DNA of 58,693 nucleotides, taken from contig CAJXLJ010000018.1 of assembly GCA_913055785.1 (NCBI GenBank), positions 1 to 58,693 of the forward strand. The letters are read 5' to 3'. The notes beneath the pieces are model-generated. The model ran no database searches. It was not told where the DNA came from and saw only the letters and a program-made list of their open reading frames with translations. Position numbers and translations under genes: made by a program. Shown piece after piece: positions 8,225 through 16,791 of this stretch (the first letter of the stretch is position 1; every line of letters begins with the position of its first letter). This DNA comes from an uncultured Parvularculaceae bacterium. Its GTDB lineage: Bacteria; Pseudomonadota; Alphaproteobacteria; Caulobacterales; Parvularculaceae.

Positions 8225-9847
8225 TTACATTCGCGCAATGCCGAAGCTGTTGGATTTGACGTCGCGGTGTTTCGCCTCCCAGACGGTCGACAACAAAAAG
8301 CCTAAAGTCTGGCGCGTATCGCGCGGGTCGATCATGCCGTCGTCGAGACAGTGTCCTGACGTGTAGAAGGCGCTCGATTGCCGATCGAACATGTGGGTGA
8401 GCATTTTTTCCTGCATGGCGAGCTGATCGCGATTGACGTCGGTTCCTGCTTTTTCGGCGGCCGCCTCGGCGATGATCGTCATCACTTGCGCGGCCTGCGC
8501 GCCGCCCATCACGCCCATGGAGGCGTTGGGCCAGGTGACGCAGAAATCCGGATCATATCCGCGTCCGCACATGCCGTAATTTCCGGCGCCGTAGCTCGCG
8601 CCGATCATGAACGTAATGCGTGGGACGGAGACGTTGGTGACGGCCTGGATCATCTTCGAGCCATGCTTGATCATACCACCCTGTTCGTATTCTTTTCCAA
8701 CCAGATAGCCCGTTGTATTTTGCAGAAACACGAGGGGAATATCAGCCTGATCGCAAAGCTGCATGAACTGCGCCGCCTTGGTTGCGCCGTCAGGGTCGAT
8801 CGGCCCGTTATTGCCGATGAGTCCGCACGGCATCCCGTAAACTTCAGCCTGCAGGCAAACGGTTGAGACGCCGTAGCGCGGCTTGAAGTCAGAGAAGTCC
8901 GAGGCGTCGACGATGCGCGCGACCACTTCGCGAACATCGTACGGTTTGCGGTAATCGGTTGGTGCGAGGCCGAGAATTTCGTCAGGGTTGTAAACGGGTT
9001 CGCGAAAGCTCTTTTGCGGCATCACAGGACAACGCCGGTTCCATTGCAATCGCGCAACGACTTCCCGCGCAATCCGGATCGCTTCGCCGTCGTCATCGGC
9101 GAGATACTCCGCGAGCCCTGATATGCTTGCATGCATCTCCGCGCCGCCGAGTTCTTCCTCCGTCGCAATCTCGCCGGTTGCAGCTTTCAAAAGCGGCGGA
9201 CCGGCGAGAAACGCCTTGCCGCGGCCTTTGACGGCGATGACATAGTCGGACAGCCCCGGCATGTAGGCGCCGCCGGCGGTCGATGATCCGTGCAGTACGG
9301 AGATGACTGGAAGCCCGGCTTTGGAAAGCCGCGCCAGATTGGCGAAAAGGCCGCCGCCTTGCAGGAAGCCTTCGACCGTGTAGTTCATCAAGTCGCCGCC
9401 GGCGCTTTCGACGAGGTGGACGAACGGCATCCTCTGGGCGAGAGCGATTTCCTGCGCGCGTTTCAAACGATAGCCGCCCGCGGTGGTCATCGCGCCGGCC
9501 TTGATGCCGCTGTCGTCGTTGACGATGGCGCAGCGCGCGCCGTTAATGAACCCGATCCCCGACATGATCGTCGAGCCGGGGATTGATTTTTCTTCCTGCT
9601 CCGTATCGAGAAGGTATCCGGCGATATTGCCGATCTCGAACCATGGCATGCCGGGATCGAGAAGGCGGGCGAGCCGTTCGCGCGGCAAAAGCTGTCCGCG
9701 CGCTTCGAAGCGTTCCTTGCGGGCCGCGGATCGCGCCGGAGCGCGGGCGTTCAGCTCTCGAAGCTTTTCGACCAGCGCCGTCATTTCGGCGTAGTTTTTC
9801 TGATAAGTTTCAGAATTCGTGCTTATCTTTGATTTGTAGACCGTCAT
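8225..9847 (-). CDS. Acyl-CoA carboxylase carboxyltransferase subunit (AtuC/MccB-like)
   Basis: A 540-residue beta subunit with the two crotonase-like halves of biotin-dependent carboxyltransferases. Visible motifs include ESAGGDLMNYTVEGF, LHGSSTAGGAYMPGLSDY, EELGGAEMHASISGLAEYL, LQNTTGYLVGKEYEQGG and MIGASYGAGNYGMCGRGYDP. Length and motifs fit the methylcrotonyl/geranyl-CoA carboxylase family. From memory, MccB has a Phe pair near SARGIP that narrows the acyl pocket; here the aligned stretch is GLFANLARLSKAGLP, so one Phe is replaced by Ala. This is compatible with a larger substrate such as geranyl-CoA, but it rests on recall rather than an alignment. Its ATG directly follows the stop of the upstream AtuA-like gene. 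Confidence 0.88.
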   Translation of the reverse strand: MTVYKSKISTNSETYQKNYAEMTALVEKLRELNARAPARSAARKERFEARGQLLPRERLARLLDPGMPWFEIGNIAGYLLDTEQEEKSIPGSTIMSGIGFINGARCAIVNDDSGIKAGAMTTAGGYRLKRAQEIALAQRMPFVHLVESAGGDLMNYTVEGFLQGGGLFANLARLSKAGLPVISVLHGSSTAGGAYMPGLSDYVIAVKGRGKAFLAGPPLLKAATGEIATEEELGGAEMHASISGLAEYLADDDGEAIRIAREVVARLQWNRRCPVMPQKSFREPVYNPDEILGLAPTDYRKPYDVREVVARIVDASDFSDFKPRYGVSTVCLQAEVYGMPCGLIGNNGPIDPDGATKAAQFMQLCDQADIPLVFLQNTTGYLVGKEYEQGGMIKHGSKMIQAVTNVSVPRITFMIGASYGAGNYGMCGRGYDPDFCVTWPNASMGVMGGAQAAQVMTIIAEAAAEKAGTDVNRDQLAMQEKMLTHMFDRQSSAFYTSGHCLDDGMIDPRDTRQTLGFLLSTVWEAKHRDVKSNSFGIARM

Positions 9848-11626
9848 TCAAAGCGCCTTCGCCAGTTCGGCCGGTATCGAGATTGGATAGTCGAGCAGCA
9901 TTTGCGCATAGGCCTTGCCTTGCGGATCGTTGCGCAAGGATGCAACGCCGCCGCCGCCGAGCGCAGCGTCGATCAGAAAGTTGATGGCGTACGGTCCCGG
10001 CATATAAAAACGTTTAACTTTGCTCGCGTCGGCGCCGCCTTCAATGAAGGACGCGAAGCGTTTCGCAATCGTTGTTTCATCAAGCGCCGCCCAGATATAG
10101 GGAAGATATTCGGCTTCACGCGCAATGAGGCCGATATTCGCCTTGTCGCCCTTGTCGCCTGAGCGCGCCCAGGCGAGCTTGATAAGCGGAACGTCTATCG
10201 TGTCGCCGGGCGCCGGGGCTGCGGGCGGAACAGGATGTTCAAACTTCGACGGGTCGTATTTTTTTCCTGGCGCGTCTTTGAACGCACAGCGCTCGCCGTC
10301 GACATCGATTGTGATGTCGATGTCGGTTTTAGGCATTAGACAGGAAAAGAGGCGTACGACTGGCGACGGTTTCGGTCTGCCGCCGCCAGAGAAGATCGTG
10401 AGCCCCGGCGGCGTTGCAAGGCCGAGCCCAGCGGTTTCTTTCAATAAAAGGCCAACCCCCATGGCGTCAGCGTGTTTGGCGGCGATCTTGAGCGTTACTT
10501 CCCTGTTCGGGTCGCCAATCGTTTCGACGCTTGTTTCGGTGAAGTCGCCTGCGTTGAAACGGCGGAAGGTTTTGCGCGTGCGTTCGAAGGCCGCGTCAGC
10601 GAACAGCCGCGCTTTCTTGTCCGCGTCCATCCCGATGAAGCTTAAAAGCATGCCCGCGCGCCAGCCGTCTTCAAAGGTAAGGGATGTCTTGTACGCGTCA
10701 GGCGCCGGGCGGCCTTTGGCGCCGGAAACGCGCACGCGGTTCGGCGCTGCTTCGGTGATCTCAACTTGCGAGAAGTCGCAGACCACATCCGGCAGCAGAT
10801 AGGCTTGCGGGTCGCCGATCTCGTAAACGAGTTGCTCAGCGACGGTTCCAACATTGACGATCCCGCCGGTTCCGTCGGGCTTGGTGACGACCAGCGTTCC
10901 GTCGTCGCTGATCTCGCCGACGGGATAGCCGATAGCCGCAATGTCGCCGGCGTCTTCCCAGTCTGTGAAGTTGCCGCCGGTCGCCTGCGGGCCGCATTCA
11001 AGAATATGTCCTGCGAGCGCGCCGGCTGCGAGCAAATCCCAGTCGTCCGCCTTCCAGCCGAATTCGTGAATGCACGGACCAAGCGTCACCGCGCTGTCGA
11101 CGCAACGCCCGGTGATGACGATGTCAGCGCCCATGTCCAGCGCCTTTGCAATCGGGAAGGCGCCGAGATAGGCGTTGATCGAGGCGATCTTGTCCAGCGC
11201 CGGCAAATCGGCGCTCGTAAACATTTCTTTCGGCGCTGCAGCGGCGATCTCTTCTTTGCGCGCCATCAAATCGTCGCCGGCGATGACGCCGACCTTGAGA
11301 GCGAGCCCCGCTTCCTTCACCAGCGCCCGCACGGCCGCAGCGCAGCCTTCCGGGTTCACGCCGCCGGCGTTGGCGATAATCCTGACGCCCTGCCGCGCGA
11401 TCTCGGCAAGATTCGGTTTCATGACGGCGGAAATGAAATCAGCCGCATAACCGGCGGAAGGGTCTTTCGCGCGGGCGCGGGCCATGATCGACATAGTGAT
11501 CTCGGCGAGATAGTCGAAAACGATATAATCGAGCCCGCCGGCTTTCAGAAGTTGCGGCGTCGCCATGGCGCTTTCGCCCCAATAGCCGCTGGCCCCCCCG
11601 ATCTTTATCGTTTTTCTGGCCGTCAT
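9848..11626 (-). CDS. AtuA-like acyclic terpene utilisation protein (DUF1446)
   Basis: A 592-residue protein in two parts: a long DUF1446 domain (starting KTIKIGGASGYWGESA and including MKPNLAEIARQGVRIIANAGG and DIVITGRCVDSAVTLGP) and a C-terminal AtuA-like ferredoxin-fold part with LIKLAWARSGDKGDKANIGL. Proteins of this kind occur beside geranyl-CoA and methylcrotonyl-CoA carboxylase genes; AtuA is required for growth on citronellol-type terpenes in Pseudomonas, its reaction being uncertain. An in-frame upstream extension to 11722 exists, but the conserved N terminus begins at the ATG at 11626. It leads an apparent operon with the two carboxylase genes and is divergent from the acyl-CoA dehydrogenase pair. 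Confidence 0.85.
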   Translation of the reverse strand: MTARKTIKIGGASGYWGESAMATPQLLKAGGLDYIVFDYLAEITMSIMARARAKDPSAGYAADFISAVMKPNLAEIARQGVRIIANAGGVNPEGCAAAVRALVKEAGLALKVGVIAGDDLMARKEEIAAAAPKEMFTSADLPALDKIASINAYLGAFPIAKALDMGADIVITGRCVDSAVTLGPCIHEFGWKADDWDLLAAGALAGHILECGPQATGGNFTDWEDAGDIAAIGYPVGEISDDGTLVVTKPDGTGGIVNVGTVAEQLVYEIGDPQAYLLPDVVCDFSQVEITEAAPNRVRVSGAKGRPAPDAYKTSLTFEDGWRAGMLLSFIGMDADKKARLFADAAFERTRKTFRRFNAGDFTETSVETIGDPNREVTLKIAAKHADAMGVGLLLKETAGLGLATPPGLTIFSGGGRPKPSPVVRLFSCLMPKTDIDITIDVDGERCAFKDAPGKKYDPSKFEHPVPPAAPAPGDTIDVPLIKLAWARSGDKGDKANIGLIAREAEYLPYIWAALDETTIAKRFASFIEGGADASKVKRFYMPGPYAINFLIDAALGGGGVASLRNDPQGKAYAQMLLDYPISIPAELAKAL

Positions 11627-11714
11627 GGACGTGACTGTAATTCTCTTTTGCCGCGGCGGCGATGGGTCGGTAGAAGGATTCGAAAACAACGGGATGAAAC
11701 ACGACGGGGTTTTA

Positions 11715-12923
11715 ATGGGCAAGGTCGATCAGCAGGAACTGGCTGAATTCGCGAAGCAGGCTGACGCCTGGTTCGCCGAGAATACGCCGGGCGACCCGGG
11801 TTTCATGCTGCCGCTGTCATTTCTCGAAGTCGGGACCGACCAGCAGTTCGAGTTTCTGCGCGACTGGCAGCGCAAGGTTTACGAGGCCGGTTATCTCGGC
11901 GCCGCGTGGCCAACCGACTATGGCGGCGGCGGTCTCGATCAGGCGTTTCAGGATGCGGCGACCGAGGCCATGCGACGCCATAAGGGGCCGATCATGCTCA
12001 ATGCGATCGGTCTCAACTGGGCGGGCCCGCTGCTCCTTGATATGGGCGCGGAAGCAGAAAAGAGTAAGCATCTCAAAAATATTCTGTCAGCGGAAGATAT
12101 CTGGTGTCAGGGGTTTTCCGAACCTGACAACGGCTCCGATCTTGGCAATGCTCAACTGACGGCGGTGCGCGACGGCGGCGATTATGTGCTGAACGGGTCG
12201 AAAATCTGGACTACCCTCGGCAATTACGCGAAATATATGATCCTGCTGGCGCGCACGAATAAGGACGCGCCGAACAAATACGCCGGCTTGAGCTTCTTCC
12301 TGGCGCCGATGACGGTCGCTGGTGTTGAAACCCATCCGATCCGGAAGATCTCCGGCGAATACGGCTTCACGCAGACTTTCTTTACCGATGCGCGCATTCC
12401 CGCCGGTTGCCTGATGGGCGAGGAAGGGCAGGGCTGGCTGATCGCTTTGCGGACGCTTGAATATGAGCGCGGCGCGCGCGGCGGACAGGCCGGCGGCTAC
12501 ATCATGACGCCGATTGACGTTGCGTCCGTGGTTGATCTGGCGAAGGAAATGAAACGGGACGGCGCGCCGGCGATTGAAGATCCGCTGGTGCGCGACAAGC
12601 TGGTGGAGTTTATCATCGAAGGCCAGGCTTTGGACTTGTGCGATCAGCGCGGGCGCATTGCGCCGCTGGTGCAGGACCGGCCCATGGCGCTGCCGCTTTC
12701 CGCCAAACTGATGTGGAGCGAGTTCGCCCAGCGCCTCACCGCTTTCGCGATGTCGCTGACGGGTGCGAAGGGCGGCTATTATGTAGGCGAGCCCAACGCC
12801 GTCGAGCGCGGACTTTGGACGCGGAGTTATCTCAACTCCTTCGCGGCGACCATCGGCGGCGGCACCTCGGAAATTCAGCGCAACATCATCGCCGAGCATG
12901 TGCTTGGCCTTCCGAAAGGCTAA
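11715..12923 (+). CDS. Acyl-CoA dehydrogenase subunit (FadE-like), first of a pair
   Basis: A 402-residue FAD acyl-CoA dehydrogenase: N-terminal helical domain, middle beta domain with WCQGFSEPDNGSDLGNAQ and LNGSKIWTTLGNYAKYM, and a C-terminal helical domain with IGGGTSEIQRNIIAEHVLGL. It introduces a 2,3-double bond into an acyl-CoA. ATG at 11694 is an alternative start. The next gene, four bases away, is a shorter and more divergent paralogue, an arrangement typical of alpha2beta2 heteromeric dehydrogenases known from steroid and side-chain degradation. Divergence from the AtuA/carboxylase operon suggests it supplies that carboxylase with an enoyl-CoA. That link is inference. Confidence 0.88.
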   Translation: MGKVDQQELAEFAKQADAWFAENTPGDPGFMLPLSFLEVGTDQQFEFLRDWQRKVYEAGYLGAAWPTDYGGGGLDQAFQDAATEAMRRHKGPIMLNAIGLNWAGPLLLDMGAEAEKSKHLKNILSAEDIWCQGFSEPDNGSDLGNAQLTAVRDGGDYVLNGSKIWTTLGNYAKYMILLARTNKDAPNKYAGLSFFLAPMTVAGVETHPIRKISGEYGFTQTFFTDARIPAGCLMGEEGQGWLIALRTLEYERGARGGQAGGYIMTPIDVASVVDLAKEMKRDGAPAIEDPLVRDKLVEFIIEGQALDLCDQRGRIAPLVQDRPMALPLSAKLMWSEFAQRLTAFAMSLTGAKGGYYVGEPNAVERGLWTRSYLNSFAATIGGGTSEIQRNIIAEHVLGLPKG

Positions 12924-12927
12924 GATC

Positions 12928-14049
12928 ATGGACCATCTCGGACGCATGGGGTTCAGCGAGGCGCAGGCTGATCTTCTTGAAGTTGCAACCAGTTTCTGCC
13001 GTGAGAAATCGCCGGTCGAAAAGGCGCGCAAGCTGCTGGACGACGAAAAGGGTTACGATCCGGCTGTCTGGAATGAGATCGTTGCGCTCGGCTGGCTCGG
13101 GATCGCGATTCCTGAAGAGTATGACGGCGCGGGGTTGGGCCTCGCCGAAGTCGCGCCGGTGATAGAGCAGATGGGAAGACGGCTGCTGGCCGGTCCGTTC
13201 TGTTCATCGACGCTGGCCGCGCAGGCGCTGCTTGCCGGCGGAACGGAAGAACAGAGGAAAACCTTCCTGCCGCAGATCATCGCCGGTGAGATCGCAACGC
13301 TGGCGCTGAGCGAGGAAAGCGGCGACTGGAGTCTTGTTCATCTCAAGGCGCGAGCCGAGAGGGCCGGCGATAAATTCAGCCTTTCCGGCGTTAAAAACTT
13401 TGTCTGGGATGCGAGCGCCGCCAGATGGATCATTGCTTCGGTTCTTTATGAAGGCGAACCGGCGCTGGTCATGATTGAGTGCGGTGCGTTGCCTGACGGC
13501 GCGTTGCGCCGCGAAGTCATCATCGACGAAACCAGGCGTTCATATGAACTGAAGCTCGATGGGGTTGACGTTCCGGCGAGCGCGCTGCTGGACCCCGCGA
13601 AGGCGCGGGCGGCGCTTGCGCATATTCATCTCGCGGCCAACCTCCTGGCTGCGGCGGAGATGGTCGGCGGGACGCAGGCCGTAATCGACTATACGATCGA
13701 CTATCTCCAGACCCGCAAGCAGTTCGGCAAGCTGATCGGCGCCTATCAGGGGCTGAAGCACCCGACCGTCAACGCCTTCACGCAATACGAGCAGGCGCGT
13801 TCGCATCTTTACGCCGCGGCTCATTGTTTCAATGAACAGGGAACCGGCGAGATCGCGACGCGCATGGCGAAAGCGGAAGCCGACAAGGCGTTGTCCTATG
13901 CGGCGGATCGGGCGATCCAGTTTCATGGCGGGTTCGGCTTCACCTATGAGTGCGATGCGCAGCTCTATCGTCGGCGCGCCATCTGGCATGCCTCGCAATA
14001 TGGCGACGCCGCCTATCATCGCCGGAAACTGGCGGAACTAATTCTTTAA
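12928..14049 (+). CDS. Acyl-CoA dehydrogenase subunit, second of a pair
   Basis: A 373-residue acyl-CoA dehydrogenase-like protein with LGWLGIAIPEEYDGAGLGLAE in the N-terminal domain and RKQFGKLIGAYQGLKHPTVN in the C-terminal domain. The end reads IQFHGGFGFTYECDAQLYRR, without the GGTSEIQRN ending of its upstream partner. It probably forms a heteromer with that partner, each contributing part of the FAD/acyl-CoA site. The ATG at 12928 is preferred over an upstream in-frame start at 12898 inside the previous gene. Its 3' end overlaps the convergent sigma factor gene by 12 bases (14038-14049). Confidence 0.87.
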   Translation: MDHLGRMGFSEAQADLLEVATSFCREKSPVEKARKLLDDEKGYDPAVWNEIVALGWLGIAIPEEYDGAGLGLAEVAPVIEQMGRRLLAGPFCSSTLAAQALLAGGTEEQRKTFLPQIIAGEIATLALSEESGDWSLVHLKARAERAGDKFSLSGVKNFVWDASAARWIIASVLYEGEPALVMIECGALPDGALRREVIIDETRRSYELKLDGVDVPASALLDPAKARAALAHIHLAANLLAAAEMVGGTQAVIDYTIDYLQTRKQFGKLIGAYQGLKHPTVNAFTQYEQARSHLYAAAHCFNEQGTGEIATRMAKAEADKALSYAADRAIQFHGGFGFTYECDAQLYRRRAIWHASQYGDAAYHRRKLAELIL

Positions 14050-15261
14050 CGCGGCTTTCTTTTCGATCAGAAACCGCCTCGTCGGCATATCTTCAGTAAG
14101 ACCAATTGCGCGATCATAGGCGTCGACCGCCTCAGCATGAAAGCCGAGCGCCTTCAAGACATGCGCGCGCACCGCCCAGTAGGACTGATATTTCTCGACG
14201 CGTGTAAGATCGACGCCGTCAAGGACGGTGAGCGCTTTCTCGGTGTTGGCGCTGTTCGCCAGCGCGGCGGCGTAGCCGACTTGCGCGCCGATGCTCGGTG
14301 ACAATTCCACCAGCTTTTTATAAAGCATCGCTACATCTTCACGCGTATCGCGCCCGCTCAGCCGTCCGGCGTTGTGGGCAGACTGGATGGCGGCCTCGAT
14401 CTGATAAGGACCAGCGTCTCCAAGCCGCCAGGCTTTGGTCAGCGCCGCTTCAGCGGCGGCGATTTTCTCACGGTCCCATCGCTCGATATTCTGTTCCGCG
14501 AGGGGAACATAGGCGCCGTTTTCGCGGCGCGCCGGTTTGCGGGCGTCGGCATGTAGCATGAGAGCGAGAAGACCCCAGCCTTCGGCTGCATCCGGCGCCA
14601 GTTCGGTGATGAGACGCGCTAGGAATATCGCTTCCCGCGTCAGGTCGCCGGCGCCGGCGTCTTCAGGATCGTCCCAGCCGGCGCCGAATGCGGTGTAGAT
14701 CGCCTCCAGCACGGCGGCCAGCCGGGAATGAAGCGCTCCCGCCGGCGGCGGTTCGAACGGGATGCGCGCCGCCTTGATCTTGCGTTTGGCCCGCACAAGC
14801 CGCCCGCTCATGGCTGCGGGAGAAACCAGAAACGCCGATGCGATGCGTCCCGCGTCGAGACCCATGACGGTTTGCAGCATCAGCGGCGACCGGATGGCGG
14901 GATCGATCGCCGGATGCGCGCAAATGAACAGGAGCTTCAATCGTTCGTCGGGAAAGGTTTCATCCGCGCGCATGGCGGCTTCAGCTTCTTCCGCCGCAAG
15001 CACAAGCGCCGGCGCGCTGTCGGCTTGTGTTCTGGCGCGGCGCGACCGGTCGATGAGTTTCCGGCGGGCGGCGGTAAGCAGCCAGGCTTCCGGCGCATCG
15101 GGAACGCCTTTCTCCGGCCAGTGTTCGAGCGCCGCCCTGAACGCATCTGCGAGCGCGTCTTCTGCGGCGGCGACGTCCCGGGTGCGGGCGGACAGCCAGG
15201 CGAGCAGACGTCCGTAGGACGCGCGGGCGGTTTCTTCCGCAACGGCCCGCGCATCGCTCAT
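14038..15261 (-). CDS. ECF42-type RNA polymerase sigma factor with C-terminal helical extension
   Basis: A 407-residue sigma-70-family factor. The first ~170 residues carry ECF region 2 (AEDALADAFRAALEHWP, PEAWLLTAARRKLIDRSRR) and region 4 (FLVSPAAMSGRLVRAKRKIK). The remaining ~230 residues are a DUF6596/TPR-like helical extension (LIELAPD-type helices, VGYAAALANSANTEKALTVL). This architecture and the adjacent DGPF genes are diagnostic of ECF42, whose factors lack a classical anti-sigma. ATG at 15261 is chosen because it lies just after the DGPF stop; an upstream frame to 15306 overlaps that gene. It is third in a tight three-gene operon. Promoters controlled by it are unknown. Confidence 0.9.
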   Translation of the reverse strand: MSDARAVAEETARASYGRLLAWLSARTRDVAAAEDALADAFRAALEHWPEKGVPDAPEAWLLTAARRKLIDRSRRARTQADSAPALVLAAEEAEAAMRADETFPDERLKLLFICAHPAIDPAIRSPLMLQTVMGLDAGRIASAFLVSPAAMSGRLVRAKRKIKAARIPFEPPPAGALHSRLAAVLEAIYTAFGAGWDDPEDAGAGDLTREAIFLARLITELAPDAAEGWGLLALMLHADARKPARRENGAYVPLAEQNIERWDREKIAAAEAALTKAWRLGDAGPYQIEAAIQSAHNAGRLSGRDTREDVAMLYKKLVELSPSIGAQVGYAAALANSANTEKALTVLDGVDLTRVEKYQSYWAVRAHVLKALGFHAEAVDAYDRAIGLTEDMPTRRFLIEKKAALKN

Positions 15262-15262
15262 A

Positions 15263-15604
15263 TCAGCCGCCGATGTTCCAGACCGGACGCACTTCGACAT
15301 AACCATAAGAAGCGCAAGGGCAGCGCGCCGCCCAGTCGAGCGCTTCGTCGAGATCGTCCGCTTCGATCATGTAGTAACCGCCAAGCTGTTCCTTGCCGTC
15401 GGCGAATGGGCCGTCCTGCACGCCGGATACGCGAACGCGCTTTCCATCGCGCGAATGCACCAGCGGATCGCCGGCGTAATAGGCTTCGGCTTTGCGGAGC
15501 GCTTCCGTGTACGCCATATAGGCGCCGAAGATCTCGCTCTTCTTCGAGTCCTCCATAACGTCCCAGGCGTCTTCATTATCGTAGAGTAGGAGGAGATATT
15601 TCAT
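15263..15604 (-). CDS. YCII-related DGPF-domain protein
   Basis: A 113-residue protein of the YCII/DGPF family: ferredoxin-like fold starting MKYLLLLYDNEDAW, the name-giving QDGPFADGKEQLGGYYMIEA stretch and a WAARCPCASYGYVEVRP end. Such proteins are encoded with ECF42 sigma factors, where their role is unknown. It overlaps the upstream DGPF gene as ATGA (15601-15604) and its TGA is followed by the sigma ATG after one base, so the three genes are translationally coupled. Confidence 0.88.
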   Translation of the reverse strand: MKYLLLLYDNEDAWDVMEDSKKSEIFGAYMAYTEALRKAEAYYAGDPLVHSRDGKRVRVSGVQDGPFADGKEQLGGYYMIEADDLDEALDWAARCPCASYGYVEVRPVWNIGG

Positions 15605-15966
15605 GACTCGCTCCCTTCGAAATCAAGGATCGGACGCACATCCACAAAGCCGTTCTTTGCGGCCGGGCATTTGGCAGCCCATTTCGAGGCGGTCTCAAGG
15701 TCCGGCGCGTCGATGATGAAAAATCCCCCAAGCTGTTCCTTGGTGTCGGGAAAGGGGCCGTCCTCGACCTTTCGCTTGCCGTCGCGCACCGAAACGACCG
15801 TTGCGCTTGACGGTTGTTCGAGGGCCGCGCTCGATTGGGTGAGGCCCGCTTTGCTCATTTCCTCACTGAACGCGTACCATTCGCCCATATAGGCGTCGAA
15901 TTCAGGCTTGTCCTCGCGTAGACTGAAATCTTCCGGCGATTCATTCGCCAGCAGCATCACTTTCAT
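15601..15966 (-). CDS. YCII-related DGPF-domain protein, second copy
   Basis: A 121-residue paralogue of the next gene, with VEDGPFPDTKEQLGGFFIID and WAAKCPAAKNGFVDVRPI. The ATG at 15966 has AGGAG seven bases upstream, better than the upstream in-frame start at 16017. First gene of the DGPF-DGPF-sigma operon; the operon promoter must lie in the 86 bases 15967-16052 before the end of the PiuC gene or inside that gene. Conserved acidic and His/Cys positions differ between the two copies, so they may not be interchangeable. Confidence 0.87.
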   Translation of the reverse strand: MKVMLLANESPEDFSLREDKPEFDAYMGEWYAFSEEMSKAGLTQSSAALEQPSSATVVSVRDGKRKVEDGPFPDTKEQLGGFFIIDAPDLETASKWAAKCPAAKNGFVDVRPILDFEGSES

Positions 15967-16052
15967 TGCCGTTCTCCTATTTTGGCGCGGGCGATTTTCC
16001 CCGCCAATCGACTTCATGACGCGCGAGGGCGGCGCATTTCGACACGCGCCGG

Positions 16053-16715
16053 TTACTCTCCAAAAGTCCGAATGAGATTGTTTCGAATGTTCGCAAAACG
16101 GGTGCGCAGCGGCGCCGGCGCATTCATTTCATTGAGGTCGTGGATCGCCCGTTCAAGCTCGAACAGAATGGCGCGGTGATCGGCGGACTTGATGCGGCTC
16201 TTGATCCAGCCGACGCAGGAAATGCGCGCGCCTTTCGTGACTTCCTCAACCCGGTGTACGGCGGTCGACGGATAAAGAACAACGGAACCGGGCGGGCCCT
16301 TGATGACATCCTCATGGCCGGCGTTGTCGATCACCAGCGCGCCGCCCTCATAAGATTCCGGATCGCAGAGAAAGACCGTGAAGGAGAGGTCGGTGCGGGT
16401 GCCGTCGATATAAGGCGCGTCCACATGGTCGCCATAGGTCATGCCCGGGCCGTAACGGTTGAGCATGATCCGCGCGTACCGGCTTGGCTGCGCCGCTGCG
16501 CGGAATACCGGGTTTGCGTTGAGCGCCTGCTCGATTTTTTTCAGAACGCCCCTGACCGCCGGCGCCTCTCTGTCCGCCTGGCGGTTGTTCTTGACGGTCC
16601 GGGCCGCGCCTTTCGCGGTTTCTCCGCCATCCCGCCAATATTTATCCTCAGCCAGCGCTTCAAGGATGGCGGCGCACTCGTCCCGGGTTAGAATGTCGGC
16701 GATCTGAAGGAGCAT
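16053..16715 (-). CDS. PiuC/YbiX-type Fe(II)/2-oxoglutarate dioxygenase
   Basis: A 220-residue prolyl-4-hydroxylase-like dioxygenase of the PKHD group. The iron triad is visible as His and Asp in YGDHVDAPYI and the distal His in TAVHRVEEVTKG; LSFTVFLCDPESYEGGALVI and GPPGSVVLYPS match the family. Members are encoded beside iron-uptake receptor genes, but their substrate is unsettled. Here no TonB receptor is adjacent; the divergent neighbour is a Gly-Glu-repeat lipoprotein. A 19-base palindrome (16724-16742) lies 9 bases upstream of the start and could be an iron-responsive operator. Confidence 0.88.
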   Translation of the reverse strand: MLLQIADILTRDECAAILEALAEDKYWRDGGETAKGAARTVKNNRQADREAPAVRGVLKKIEQALNANPVFRAAAQPSRYARIMLNRYGPGMTYGDHVDAPYIDGTRTDLSFTVFLCDPESYEGGALVIDNAGHEDVIKGPPGSVVLYPSTAVHRVEEVTKGARISCVGWIKSRIKSADHRAILFELERAIHDLNEMNAPAPLRTRFANIRNNLIRTFGE

Positions 16716-16723
16716 GGGGGCCT

Positions 16724-16742
16724 TTTGCGAATCGTTTGCAAA
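16724..16742. promoter_or_regulatory. 19-bp palindrome upstream of piuC-like gene, possible Fur-family operator
   Basis: The sequence TTTGCGAATCGTTTGCAAA forms two 8-base arms with one mismatch around a 3-base centre. Size and A/T-GC-A/T pattern resemble Fur-family boxes. It lies in the 76-base gap between the divergent PiuC-like and lipoprotein genes, placed to act on either. The link to iron is inference from the PiuC neighbour. Confidence 0.4.
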
Positions 16743-16791
16743 TTAGTCCAGAGGGCCTATATCATGCGGGCATTGATCGTGGAGGGGCAAG

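Noticed and set aside
12087-13031. 314-codon minus-strand open frame inside the acyl-CoA dehydrogenase genes
   Set aside because: Antisense to clear FadE-like coding sequence; His/Arg/Gln-rich composition typical of a shadow frame.
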